The notes: generated by a model from the sequence alone, not told the origin. A stretch of 64,000 nt of DNA from Cupriavidus taiwanensis LMG 19424 (GCF_000069785.1 NC_010528.1:372001-436000); one strand, 5' to 3'; shown: positions 55,131-64,000, counted from the first letter of the stretch. Numbers and translations are program-made.

Positions 55131-55790
55131 ATGCCTGTCCTCAATCCCCACCTGCACACGCCGCTGAGCGTGTTCGACGCGCCGGCGGGCAACGCCCGGC
55201 TGGCCGCGATCCTGGTCCATGGCCGCGGCCAATCGCCGGCACTGATGCGCGAACTGCTGGTCGACCGGCTCGACTGCCCCCAGGTGGCATGGTTCGCCCC
55301 GCTGGCCGCGGAAAACACCTGGTATCCGGCGCGCTTCATCGCTCCGCTCGAGGCCAACGAGCCGCGCCTCTCACAGGCGCTGGCGCGCATCGAGGTGCTG
55401 TCTGAGGCGTTGCTGGCGATGGGCTTTCCCTACACCTCGCAGGTGCTGGTGGGGTTCTCGCAGGGCGCCTGCCTCTGCAGTGAATACCTCTGGCGCCAGC
55501 GGCGCCGGTATGCGGGCCTGATCGCCTTTACCGGCGGGCTGATCGGCCCGCCGGGCGCGCCGCGCGAGTGCGCGCGGCCGTGGCTGGCCGGCATGCCGGT
55601 GCTGCTGTCGACATGGGACGAGGATCCGCATGTGCCCGCCGACAGCGTGCGCGAGTCGGCGCACTGGTTCCGAGCCGCCGGCGCCGACGTCAGCATCCGG
55701 GTCGAGCCGGGCACCGAGCATGGCATCCGCGACCGCGAGATCGCTTACGCCAATTCTTTCCTGGCCGCCTGCGTGCCAGATGCCAGTTGA
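55131..55790 (+). CDS. Phospholipase/carboxylesterase-type alpha/beta hydrolase (MhqD-like)
   Basis: A serine hydrolase of 219 residues. It has an oxyanion-loop LVHGRGQSPALM near residue 28, the nucleophile in LVGFSQGACLCSE near 107, the Asp in LSTWDEDPHVPAD near 163, and the His in GTEHGIRDRE near 201. This subfamily includes B. subtilis MhqD, encoded with the dioxygenase MhqO, and here too the hydrolase gene directly follows an MhqO-like gene. It could hydrolyse a ring-cleavage product or an ester precursor. Confidence 0.88.
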   Translation: MPVLNPHLHTPLSVFDAPAGNARLAAILVHGRGQSPALMRELLVDRLDCPQVAWFAPLAAENTWYPARFIAPLEANEPRLSQALARIEVLSEALLAMGFPYTSQVLVGFSQGACLCSEYLWRQRRRYAGLIAFTGGLIGPPGAPRECARPWLAGMPVLLSTWDEDPHVPADSVRESAHWFRAAGADVSIRVEPGTEHGIRDREIAYANSFLAACVPDAS

Positions 55791-55810
55791 ACGCCAAGGA
55801 GTCTTGCGGC

Positions 55811-56869
55811 ATGCAACCCTTTATCCATGAAACACGCCAATCGCGCATCGTGTTCGGCACCGGTGCGCGCGAGCACCTGCTGCGCGAAGTGGAACAGCTC
55901 GGCCTGCGGCGCGTGCTGGTGCTGACCTCGCCGGAGCAGTTCGCGCTGGGCCGGCAGATGGCCGAGCTGATCGGCGAGCGCAGCGTCGGCGTCTACGGCC
56001 ATGCCGTGATGCATGTACCGGCCGATGTGGTGCGAAACGCCGTCGACGCGGTGCGGCGTGCCGGCGCCGATGGCTGCGTGGCGGCAGGCGGCGGCTCGGC
56101 CATGGGCCTGGCCAAGGCCATCGCGCTCGAGGCCGGACTGCCGTTCATCGCCGTGCCGACCACCTACGCCGGCTCGGAGATGACGCCGCTGTACGCCATC
56201 ACCGAAGGCGGCCTCAAGCACACCGGCCGAGACTGGCGCGTGGCGCCGCGCACCGTGATCTACGACCCCGAGCTGACGCTGTCGCTGCCGCCGGGGCTGG
56301 CCATGACCAGCGGCATGAACGCGATCGCGCACGCCGCCGAGGGCCTTTACGCCAGCGACGGCAACCCGGTCTACGCGCTGATGGCCGAAGAAGGCATCCG
56401 CGCGCTGGCCGGCGCGCTGCGATGCCTGAAGCGCGATGCCTGCCACGCCGAGGCGCGCGGCGATGCGTTGTACGGCGCCTGGCTGTGCGGCATGGTGCTG
56501 GGCAACCTGCAGATGGGCATCCACCACAAGCTGTGCCATACCCTGGGCGGCAGCTTCAACCTGCCGCATGCGGAAGTCCACACCGTGGTGCTGCCCTATG
56601 CCATGGCCTACAACGCCGCGGCGGCGCCGCAGGCGATGGTGCGCATTGCGCGCGCGCTGGGCAGCGCCACCGCGCCCGAAGGGCTGCGCGAGCTCGGCGC
56701 CGCGCTCGGCGTGCCGCGCTCGCTGCGCGAGATCGGCATGCCGGCGCATGGCCTCGACCATGCGGCCGACCTGGTGGTCGCGGCGCCGTACCCGAATCCG
56801 CGGCCGCTCGAGCGCGCAGCGGTCCGCGACCTGCTGCAGCGCGCCTACGACGGTGCCGCTCCCGCCTGA
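55811..56869 (+). CDS. Maleylacetate reductase
   Basis: A 352-residue iron-containing alcohol-dehydrogenase-fold enzyme that reduces maleylacetate to 3-oxoadipate with NAD(P)H. The nucleotide loop is VAAGGGSAMGLAKAIA near residue 95. The family-typical VPTTYAGSEMTPLYAITE is near 118, and GIHHKLCHTLGGSFNLPHAEVH near 238 (quoted in part: HHKLCHTLGG) holds the active-site histidines. AAGGAG (55797-55802) precedes ATG 55811. It is the diagnostic enzyme of (chloro)hydroquinone and hydroxyquinol pathways, which anchors the interpretation of this operon. Confidence 0.92.
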   Translation: MQPFIHETRQSRIVFGTGAREHLLREVEQLGLRRVLVLTSPEQFALGRQMAELIGERSVGVYGHAVMHVPADVVRNAVDAVRRAGADGCVAAGGGSAMGLAKAIALEAGLPFIAVPTTYAGSEMTPLYAITEGGLKHTGRDWRVAPRTVIYDPELTLSLPPGLAMTSGMNAIAHAAEGLYASDGNPVYALMAEEGIRALAGALRCLKRDACHAEARGDALYGAWLCGMVLGNLQMGIHHKLCHTLGGSFNLPHAEVHTVVLPYAMAYNAAAAPQAMVRIARALGSATAPEGLRELGAALGVPRSLREIGMPAHGLDHAADLVVAAPYPNPRPLERAAVRDLLQRAYDGAAPA

Positions 56870-56915
56870 GCGCGCGCCGCAACCGGTAGCGCTTCCGCCA
56901 AACGAGGCCCCCATC

Positions 56916-57257
56916 ATGCCAACAGTCATTCGCGCCTACTTCCGCACCGGCATCGCCGCCGCGCGCCTGCAGCACCGTCCGGACCATATCCGCCACATCG
57001 CCGCGCACCTGCCGGAAATCGTCTGTGCCGGCGCGCTGTGCGACGAAGCGCAGGCGCCGCGGGGCCTGTTCCTTGCCGTGCAGGGCGACAGCGCGCAGGC
57101 GCGCGCGCTGATCGAATCGGACCCGTACCACCGCGCCGGCCTGTTCGAGCGCGTCGAGACCGAGCCCTTCCTGCAGTTCGTTCCGCACGCCAATCCGCGC
57201 CTGCTCGACGAGGAACTGGAGCGCGCGCTGCAGAGCGCCGCCGCAGCCGCCACATAA
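56916..57257 (+). CDS. YciI-like (YCII-domain) small protein
   Basis: A 113-residue ferredoxin-like alpha+beta protein of the YCII/muconolactone-isomerase-like group. It contains HIRHIAAHLPEIVCAGAL, then ESDPYHRAGLFERVETEPF, the characteristic YciI segment with the conserved Asp-Pro-Tyr. Such proteins are found in aromatic catabolic operons as putative lactonases, dehalogenases or isomerases, mostly without proof. It begins at ATG 56916 after CGAGG. Confidence 0.82.
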   Translation: MPTVIRAYFRTGIAAARLQHRPDHIRHIAAHLPEIVCAGALCDEAQAPRGLFLAVQGDSAQARALIESDPYHRAGLFERVETEPFLQFVPHANPRLLDEELERALQSAAAAAT

Positions 57258-57371
57258 AGCCGCCGCCGGCGGCAGCCGGCAAGCCCGCCTGAACCTGTCT
57301 CGCAGTGAAACCCTGCAGGGCGCCGTGCGCCCGCGGCCGGCGCAGCGCGACATTCCAAGAAGGACCACAAC

Positions 57372-58337
57372 ATGCAACGCATCAAACGCTACCTGCTGTC
57401 CGGTTCGGCCGTGGCAGTGATCGGCGGCCTGCTGTACGCGGGCCTGTTCATCAAGCCGAAGCCGGCCGGCAAGGCGCTGCCGCAGCCGCTGGTGGAACGC
57501 GGCGACGCGTTCTACGGCATGGCCGTGCTGCCCGACGGCCGCATGTGGGCCGTCGGCACCAACGGCAAGATCCTCCACAGCGACGACGCCGGACAGGCCT
57601 GGCGCCTGCAGCGCGCCGCGCAGCGCGCAACCCTGCAGGACATCGCCGCCTGGGATGCGCGCCGTGCCGTCGCGGTCGGCAACGACGGCGTCATCCTGGC
57701 CACCGCCGACGGCGGCGTGAACTGGCAGGCCGCGCGCGCGCCGCGCTCCTCGATCAGCAACAAGCTGATGCGGGTGCAGGCGGGCCAGGATGGACGTGCC
57801 TGGGCGGTGGGCAGCGGCGGCGTGCTGCTGCGTTCGCTCGATTACGGCAACAGCTGGGAGTCCGCCGCGCCGGTCGAGGACACCGCCTGGAACGGCGTTG
57901 CCTTCGACGGCGCCCGTGGCTGCGTGGTGGGCGAGTTCGGCCGCATCCGCGTGACGCGCGATGCCGGCGAACACTGGACCACCGTCACCAGCCCGGCCCG
58001 GCAGAGCCTGATGTCGGTGCGCATGCGCGACGACGGCCACGCGGTGGCGGTGGGCTTGCGCGGCACCGTGCTGGTCAGCAGCGATGCGGGCACCAGCTGG
58101 AGAGCCGTCGCCAGCGCGACGCAGGAAGACCTGTTCGACGTGGCCTGGGACGGCAGCCAGTGGGTTGCCGTGGGCGACAAGGGCGTGGTGCTACTGGGCG
58201 GCTCAGACGGCGCCGCCTGGCGCGCGACGCGCTTCGATGCGATGGACCGCGGCTGGTACACGCGCGTGCTCGCGCATGGCGGCAAGTACTACGCCGCGGG
58301 CTCGCGGCTGGCGGCCGGCGCGGCCAAGGCGCTGTAA
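57372..58337 (+). CDS. YCF48/BNR-repeat beta-propeller protein
   Basis: A 321-residue exported or membrane-anchored protein. The N-terminus KRYLLSGSAVAVIGGLLYAG is a signal anchor. The rest is a chain of BNR/YCF48 repeats (ILHSDDAGQAWRLQ, ILATADGGVNWQA, LLRSLDYGNSWES, RVTRDAGEHWTTV, LVSSDAGTSWRAV), forming a beta-propeller. Plant YCF48/HCF136 are photosystem II assembly factors. In proteobacteria, related genes recur beside MMPL, DUF1302 and DUF1329 genes, as here, and are presumed part of an envelope transport module. Confidence 0.86.
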   Translation: MQRIKRYLLSGSAVAVIGGLLYAGLFIKPKPAGKALPQPLVERGDAFYGMAVLPDGRMWAVGTNGKILHSDDAGQAWRLQRAAQRATLQDIAAWDARRAVAVGNDGVILATADGGVNWQAARAPRSSISNKLMRVQAGQDGRAWAVGSGGVLLRSLDYGNSWESAAPVEDTAWNGVAFDGARGCVVGEFGRIRVTRDAGEHWTTVTSPARQSLMSVRMRDDGHAVAVGLRGTVLVSSDAGTSWRAVASATQEDLFDVAWDGSQWVAVGDKGVVLLGGSDGAAWRATRFDAMDRGWYTRVLAHGGKYYAAGSRLAAGAAKAL

Positions 58338-58385
58338 GCGCCGGGATGGCCCGGCGGCGCGCACAAGAAGAATCTGGAGGAGATC

Positions 58386-60763
58386 ATGAACACGACACAA
58401 CCGGGCAGGCTCGAACGCTTTGCCGAGGCCTGCATACGGCAACGGGCCTATGTGGCAGGCATATTCCTGCTGGTCACCGCGTTGATGCTGGTGGCCGCGC
58501 TGCGGGTGGAGGTCAGGACCGTCTTCGACGACCTGCTGCCGCGCAGCCATCCGTATATCCAGGTCCACGAGCAGTACAAGCAAGCCTTCGGCGGCTCCAA
58601 CGTGGTCAGCCTCGTGCTCGAGGCCGAACAGGGCGATATCTTCAACACGGCCTTCCTGACCAAGGTCAAGACGGTCACGTCGGCGCTGCAGCGCGTCGAC
58701 GGTGCCAACCAGTTCCAGATCGTCTCGCTGGCGTCGCGCAAGCTCAAGGACATCCGCGGCTCCACCGAGGCCATCGACTCGTCGCCGCTGATGTGGCCCG
58801 ACGTGCCGCAGGACGCAGCCGGGCTGAACGCGCTGAAGCAGGCGGTGCTCAACAACCCGCTGGTCTATGGCGCCTATGTCTCGAAGGACCTGCGCGCCGC
58901 GCTGGTGACTGTCGACTTCTACGAGGGCTCGGCCGACTACAACAAGATCTTCCCGCAGGTGCAGGCGATTGCCGACGCCGCGCGCGGCGACGGCGTGCGC
59001 GTGCGCGTGACCGGCGAGCCCATCCTGTATGGCTGGGTCAGCCACTTCCTGCCCGAGACGCTGCACATCTTCATGCTGACGGTCGGCTGCCTGGTGCTGC
59101 TGCTGTTTATCGTCGCGCGCACCTGGCGCGGCACGCTGCTGCCCTTGCTGGCGGGGCTGAGCAGCGCAATCTGGGCGCTGGGCGCGGCGCGGCTGCTCGG
59201 CTATAACCTCGACCCGCTGGTGATCGTGATTGCGTTCCTGATCACCGCGCGCGCGATCTCGCATTCGGTGCAGCTGGTGTCGCGCTTCGACGAGGAGCTG
59301 GCCGCGGGCGCCGACACCCCGCGCGCGGCGGCGCGGGCCAGCATGCTGCAGCTGTTCAAGCCCGGCATGCTGGGCGTGGTCGCCGACGCCGGCTGCATGG
59401 TGGTGGTAGTGCTGACGCCGATCCCGCTGATGCACAAGGTGTCGATCATCGGCACGATATGGGTGATGACCATCGCGCTGAGCGCATGCGTGATGACGCC
59501 GGTGATGCTGTCGTGGGTGCGCGATCCGCGCGGCCACGCGCACCGGCTGGACCTGGGCCCGGCGCTGGACCGCATCCTCGGCGTGTGCGTGCGCAGCGCG
59601 ACGTCGCGCTGGCCGTCGCGCTGGCGGTGTTCGCCGTCTCGGCCTGGTACGCAACCCGGATCCAGGTCGGCGACGCGCAGCCGGGCTCGCCCATCCTCTG
59701 GCCCGATTCGACCTACAACCGGGATGCCGCCGCCATCAACCGCCAGTTCCAGGGAGCCGACCGACTCTATGCGGTGTTTGCGGGACACCAGCCCAATGCG
59801 GTGAAGTCGCCCGAAGTGCTGGCAAGCATGGCGGGAATGCAGCGCTATATGGCGGCGCAGCCGGAGATTGGCGGCAGCGCCTCGATCGCCGACGTCATCC
59901 CGATGGTCCGGCGCGTGCTCAACGAGAACAACCCGCGCTACCAGGAACTCGGCGGCACCGCGCAGGAGAACGGCGAGCTCATGTACATGTTCGTGTCGGG
60001 CTCCGATCCCGGCGACATGGCCCGCTTCACCGATGCGCAGGCGCGCAATGCCTCGGTGACGTTCTACTTCCGCGACCACCAGGGCGACAGCATCCGCACC
60101 GCGATGGCGCGCCTCAAGGAATATGTCGACGCCCATCCGCTGGCACAGGGCACGTACCAGCTCGCCGGCGGCCTGGTCGGGGTGCTGGCCGCGGTCAACG
60201 AGGTGATCCTCGCCGGCCAGATCGAGAGCATCGCGCTGGCGCTGCTGGTGCTGGTGCTGTGCTGCGCGGTCGCGTACCGCTCGGTCACGGCCGGCATCTT
60301 CTTCATGGTGCCGGTGATCCTGTCCAACACCATCACCTTCAGCTACATGGCGTGGAAGGGCATCGGCATGAACCTCAGCACGCTGCCGGTGGCGGCGCTG
60401 GGCATCGGCCTCGGCGTCGACTACGCCTTCTACATCGTCGACGGCATCAAGGAAAAGATCGCCGAGGGCAAGGATCTGCGCACGGCCACGGTGGCATCGC
60501 TGCTGGGCGCGGGCCGCGGCGTGGTGGTGACGGCGCTGACGCTGACCACCAGCGTGGTGCTGTGGTGCGCCTCGTCGCTGCGCTTCCAGGCCGACATGGG
60601 CGTGCTGATGGCGATCTGGCTGTTCGTGTCGGCACTGAGTGCGCTGTTCATCATGCCTGCGATGGTGTTGGTGTTCCGGCCGGCGTTCATCGTGAAGCGG
60701 GCGGGCGCGGGCCACGCCGCCGGCGAGCGCGACATCCCGATGCATCCGGTGCCCGAGGCATAG
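58386..60763 (+). pseudogene. MMPL/RND-family transporter, split by an apparent -1 frameshift
   Basis: Two overlapping frames together make one RND/MMPL protein of about 790 residues. The 5' part (58386 to about 59600) has the first helix, a periplasmic loop (RTVFDDLLPRSHPYIQVHEQ) and five helices up to VMTPVMLSWVRDP. The 3' part, in the -1 frame, resumes with DVALAVALAVFAVSAWYATR, a second periplasmic loop and a second helix bundle ending at 60763. The change of frame lies between about 59583 and 59615, a GC-rich stretch, and looks like one missing base. The 5' frame stops at 59804. No ribosome binding site supports independent translation of the 3' half. Either the gene is broken or the base call is wrong. 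Confidence 0.85.
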
Positions 60764-60813
60764 CGGCCAGATATCGAAAAGAGCCAGACAGACAAGACCA
60801 ACAGGAGGAGACC

Positions 60814-62400
60814 ATGACAATGCATTGGAGGGGGCGGCGCCGGCGCACCAGCGCCGCGGGCCTGGCGCTGGCGCTGCTGGCGGCCACGCCGCAGCTGCTG
60901 GCCGCGGAGGCCGCGGAGGCCGAGAATGCGGCGGCGCCCGCCGCGCAAGACGCCGGCGGCGACGCGAAAGGCGAGGACTACAGCTTCCGCGTGGGCGGCT
61001 ATGCGCGCACGTGGGCCTCGTTCAACCTGCAGAATCCGCCGGAGACCGGCCGCGACGACAGGTTCGCGCCGTCCATGCTGCGCGGCTCGCTGCTGCTCAA
61101 TGCCGATGCCAAGACCGGGCCGGTGACATGGAAGGTGGTGGGCCGGGCCGATGGTGAATACAAGACGCGCTACCTGAAGGACCTCGAGCAACTGAACCGC
61201 ACCAACTCGCCGGGCGGCCCGGGCAGCCGGCTGATGGACCAGTACGACAACGCCGACCTGCGCGAGTACTACATGGACTTCTCGCCGGTGGAGCGGGTCA
61301 ACCTGCGCATCGGCAAGCAGCAGGTGGTCTGGGGCGAGACCGACTTCTTCCGCGCGCTCGACCTGGTGCATGGCTTCGATTACCGCTGGCGCTCGTTCCT
61401 GGAACGCGAGGGCGACGAGTTGCGCAAGCCGCTGTTCCTGGTCAAGGCCAAGGTCAACGTGCCCGAAGCCGACGGCAGCCTGCAGCTGCTGTACCGGCCG
61501 GGCCTCGACCGCAATCGCGACATCGGCAACAGCTACGACCTGTACGGCGGCCGCTGGGCGGGCCAGCCGTACAAGGGCGTCGACTTCCTCGCGCCCGGCG
61601 CGCTCAACTACAACTACCGGCAGCCCGGCGCCAATGTCAGCGACCAGACCGGCGGCGTGCGCTGGGAGGGCATCGCCGGCCCGGTTAACTATTCGCTGGC
61701 CTACCTGAAGACGTTCAGCAACGACCCGGTGGTGAACTCGGCCTTCGCGCCGTCGGGACAGGCGCCGACCGGCACGCTGGGCGACTTCATCTTCCCCAAG
61801 CTCGACCTGTTCGGCGCGACCGCCAGCGGCTATGTCCCCGCCATCGATGCCGTGCTGAGCACCGAACTGGTCTACACGCGCAACGCGCCCTACAACATCG
61901 GCACCAACTTCTTTGGCGGCGCGTTGCCGGGCTTCGGCGGCATCATCAAGAAGGACGTGGTCACCACCATGTTCCGCATGGACAAGAACCTGAACCTGAG
62001 CCGCCTGCTGGGGACCAGCCGGCCGTCGTTCTTCTCGGTGCAGGTGTTCGACAAGTGGATCCAGAACTTCAGGCGTTCCGACGATATCGTCAATCTCGTC
62101 GGCTATGGCGCCGCGGCGAAGGAGCATTCGACCATCGCCACGGTGATCCTCGGGCTGAACTACCGCAACGACAAGATCAATCCGCAGCTGGCGGCGGGCG
62201 TGGACCTGCAGGGCCGCGGCGGCTTCCTGATCCCGAGCGTGGAATTCGTCTACGGCGACCACTGGCGCCTGGTGCTGGAAGCGGACCTGTTCTTTGCCAA
62301 GAACAAGCGCAGCGCCGGCCAGGTGGAAGGATCCACGCGCCTGTTCGGCACCTTTGCCAACAACAGTCAGTTCCTGGCGCGGCTGACGCGCCAGTTCTGA
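60814..62400 (+). CDS. DUF1302 outer-membrane protein
   Basis: A 528-residue exported protein. The signal peptide (residues 1-32) is very basic (MTMHWRGRRRRTSAAG) with a hydrophobic core ending LLAAEAAE. The mature part is rich in alternating aromatic beta-strands (RVGGYARTWASFNLQ, LRIGKQQVVWGETDFFRALD) and ends in RLTRQF, a C-terminal Phe as in outer-membrane beta-barrels. DUF1302 members are predicted barrels, often encoded with DUF1329 and MMPL proteins. I infer uptake of a hydrophobic substrate. AGGAGGAG (60803-60810) gives strong initiation at ATG 60814. Confidence 0.9.
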   Translation: MTMHWRGRRRRTSAAGLALALLAATPQLLAAEAAEAENAAAPAAQDAGGDAKGEDYSFRVGGYARTWASFNLQNPPETGRDDRFAPSMLRGSLLLNADAKTGPVTWKVVGRADGEYKTRYLKDLEQLNRTNSPGGPGSRLMDQYDNADLREYYMDFSPVERVNLRIGKQQVVWGETDFFRALDLVHGFDYRWRSFLEREGDELRKPLFLVKAKVNVPEADGSLQLLYRPGLDRNRDIGNSYDLYGGRWAGQPYKGVDFLAPGALNYNYRQPGANVSDQTGGVRWEGIAGPVNYSLAYLKTFSNDPVVNSAFAPSGQAPTGTLGDFIFPKLDLFGATASGYVPAIDAVLSTELVYTRNAPYNIGTNFFGGALPGFGGIIKKDVVTTMFRMDKNLNLSRLLGTSRPSFFSVQVFDKWIQNFRRSDDIVNLVGYGAAAKEHSTIATVILGLNYRNDKINPQLAAGVDLQGRGGFLIPSVEFVYGDHWRLVLEADLFFAKNKRSAGQVEGSTRLFGTFANNSQFLARLTRQF

Positions 62401-62425
62401 TGCATCCCAAGTGAGGAGACACCAC

Positions 62426-63682
62426 ATGATTCGCATCCGCAAGACCATCGCGCTGTGCCTGCTGGCGGTGCTCGGCAGCGCCAGCGCCGCCAGCCTGGCG
62501 GCCGAGTTGCCGGCCGGCACCGTGATCGACAAGGACAACCTAGACAAGATCAAAAGCGACACCTTCGACGGCCATACCATCGCCAGCCTGCTTACCGAAA
62601 AGCTGGAGTGGCAGATCCGCAATACCGGCCTGAAGATCCCGCTGGGCCACGCCAAGCCGGTGCAGCTCGATCCCAAGTACCTGGAGGCGACGCGCAAGAA
62701 CGCCGGCAAGGCGCAGTTCGACGAGAAGACCCGCGAGGTGACCGGCTGGGAGGCCGGCATTCCGTTCCCGCAGGTCAGCCAGAACGATCCCTTCGCCGGC
62801 GACAAGCTGATCTGGAACTTCTATTACGCCTCGCCGGAAGGCGACGTCATCAACAACAAGGTCACCTTCCTGATGATCAGCGGCGACAAGGGCCTGGAGT
62901 CGACGCAGGACTGGGTGTTCCAGCGCTACTACATGAAGGGCCGGCTCAGCGGCGACAAGCCCGTGCTGGGCGACGGCAGCGTGCTCAGCAAGACCTTGTT
63001 CGCCGCGACCGCGCCGGAGGACATCCGCGGGCTGGGCACCTTCACCATCCGCTACGACAGCCCCAAGCTGGAAGACAGCTGGGCCTATATCAAGTCGGCC
63101 CGGCGCACGCGGCGGCTGTCTGGCGGCGCGTGGATGGACCCGGTCGGCGGGCTGGACGTGCTCAACGACGACATCTATGTCTGGAACGCCAGGCCGTCCT
63201 GGTACCCGAAGATCAGGCTGGTGGGCAAGCGCTGGATCCTGGCGATCTCGGACGCGAAGCTGGGCTACACGCCGTCCAAGAAGGGCACGCCGGACGAGTG
63301 GAAGACCGTGGACCTGAAGAACGCGCCGTACTGGAACCCGGTGCAGACCTGGCAGCCGCGCGAGGTGTGGGTGATCGAAGGCACGCCGCCGGGCGAGCAC
63401 CCCTACGGCAAGAAGGTGGTCTATATGGACGTGAACTACCCGCGCGTCTACATGGGCGAGGCCTATGACAAGAAGGGCGAATTCTGGAAGTTCATCAACT
63501 TCCATATGACGCCGTCGACCGGAGAGGACGGTACCAAGTACTCTTCCTCGATCCAGGGCGACATCATCGACTTCAAGGCCCGCCACGCCTCGATCTACCT
63601 GTTCCGCGGCTACAAGCTCAACGAGGCGAAGATCAAGGAGGCCGACATGAACTACAGCGCGCTGGAGTCCATCGCCAAGTAG
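62426..63682 (+). CDS. DUF1329 exported protein
   Basis: A 418-residue protein with a Sec signal peptide (MIRIRKTIALCLLAVLGSAS, cleavage near AASLAAE). It is a DUF1329 protein, a family related to LolA/LolB-like outer-membrane-facing folds. Landmarks are LRSL-like strand RRTRRLSGGAWMDPVGGLDV near 225, LVGKRWILAISDAKLGY near 260, and QTWQPREVWVIEGTPPGEHP near 300. GAGGAG (62413-62418) lies seven bases before ATG 62426. It follows DUF1302 by 25 bases, the usual pairing. Role unproven, presumably periplasmic handling of hydrophobic ligands. Confidence 0.9.
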   Translation: MIRIRKTIALCLLAVLGSASAASLAAELPAGTVIDKDNLDKIKSDTFDGHTIASLLTEKLEWQIRNTGLKIPLGHAKPVQLDPKYLEATRKNAGKAQFDEKTREVTGWEAGIPFPQVSQNDPFAGDKLIWNFYYASPEGDVINNKVTFLMISGDKGLESTQDWVFQRYYMKGRLSGDKPVLGDGSVLSKTLFAATAPEDIRGLGTFTIRYDSPKLEDSWAYIKSARRTRRLSGGAWMDPVGGLDVLNDDIYVWNARPSWYPKIRLVGKRWILAISDAKLGYTPSKKGTPDEWKTVDLKNAPYWNPVQTWQPREVWVIEGTPPGEHPYGKKVVYMDVNYPRVYMGEAYDKKGEFWKFINFHMTPSTGEDGTKYSSSIQGDIIDFKARHASIYLFRGYKLNEAKIKEADMNYSALESIAK

Positions 63683-63760
63683 TGCCATTCGCAAGCGCGG
63701 TACGACCGCGCGTTTTCCGGGCTCGGCCTGCTTGGCGGGCTGGCCCGGGCGAGGAGGATC

Positions 63761-64000
63761 ATGGAAATCAAGACAATGACGGATGAGCAGCGCAAGGCCG
63801 TGGCGCTGGAGTACTTCAGGCGCATGGACCGGGGCGAGAGCGTGCTCGACCTGTTCGACGAGCACGCCGAGTTCTGCTTTCCCAAATGGGGCGTGGCGCG
63901 CGGGCGCGCGCAGATCGAACAACTGTTCGGCGACCTGATGGGGATCGTGGCATCGGTGCGCCACGATATCGCCCATGCCAACTACATCCAGCAGGGCGAT
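63761..64000 (+). CDS. NTF2/SnoaL-like protein, 5' part
   Basis: The first 80 codons of a gene running off the window. The frame opens MEIKTMTDEQRKAVALEYFR at ATG 63761, six bases after GAGGAGG. It has the NTF2-like opening helix followed by LFDEHAEFCFPKWGVARGRA and HDIAHANYIQQGD, typical of the SnoaL-like cone fold. Such proteins are isomerases, dehydratases or hydrolases in aromatic and steroid pathways. It is part of the same operon by spacing (78 bases) and direction. Confidence 0.8.
   Translation, partial: MEIKTMTDEQRKAVALEYFRRMDRGESVLDLFDEHAEFCFPKWGVARGRAQIEQLFGDLMGIVASVRHDIAHANYIQQGD

Noticed and set aside
59459..60763. The 3' half of the MMPL gene as an independent gene starting at ATG 59459
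   Set aside because: The first 45 codons of that frame overlap and read nonsense relative to the conserved protein, there is no ribosome binding site, and homology begins only near 59600.

Overview
The window is high-GC DNA with dense, mostly single-strand operons and strong GGAG-type ribosome binding sites. Gene content and order point to a betaproteobacterium of the Burkholderiales, most likely Cupriavidus or a close Ralstonia relative. The clues are the ubiE-ubiJ-ubiB block, the fmdB-DUF502-aspS-nudB-ybhP-like-clsB block, a fatty-acid beta-oxidation operon resembling one known from Cupriavidus necator, and a coxSLM-DEG cluster. The genus is an inference from memory of gene order, not a search. 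I saw no rRNA, tRNA, CRISPR array, prophage or insertion sequence.

Layout. 1-946: start of ilvA (minus strand, cut by the window edge). 1252-5796: otsB, a GH15 glycosidase, otsA and a pterin dehydratase. 6014-14344 (minus): a molybdenum hydroxylase operon, coxS-coxL-coxM-coxD-coxE-coxG-xdhC-mocA-like. Its large subunit carries AYRGAGR, the form II (CODH-like) active-site signature. 14664-20027: a YqaA-type membrane protein, a 1324-residue FAD/Fe-S oxidoreductase and a HIT protein. 20157-27456: an SbmA/BacA-like ABC exporter, DUF971, ubiE, a Tim44-like protein, ubiJ, ubiB and a TPMT-like methyltransferase. 27748-36824: a sodium:solute symporter, FmdB, DUF502, aspS, a coiled-coil protein, nudB, a YbhP-like phosphatase, mobB (minus) and clsB. 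37118-45262: a TetR regulator and a beta-oxidation operon (acyl-CoA dehydrogenase, bifunctional hydroxyacyl-CoA dehydrogenase/hydratase, thiolase, DegV, and a crotonase that looks like an enoyl-CoA isomerase). 45355-47768: a thioesterase and an Atm1/HMT1-type ABC transporter.

47969-64000 is the accessory and most interesting part. It holds a NitT/TauT-type ABC importer and a GntR/UTRA repressor, then a divergent operon: acyl-CoA ligase, citryl-CoA-lyase-like protein, PcpA/MhqO-type ring-cleaving dioxygenase, MhqD-like hydrolase, maleylacetate reductase, YciI-like protein, YCF48 protein, MMPL/RND transporter, DUF1302 and DUF1329 proteins, and an NTF2-like protein cut by the window end. I read it as a catabolic island for a hydroquinone-type aromatic with its own envelope transport module. 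The RND gene carries an apparent one-base frameshift near 59,590-59,615.

A REP-like palindrome family built on CCCCTCTCCCGC...GCGGGAGAGGGG occurs eight times at five intergenic loci, three times as inverted pairs, including inside the cox and beta-oxidation operons. A second, unrelated inverted repeat separates coxL from coxM.
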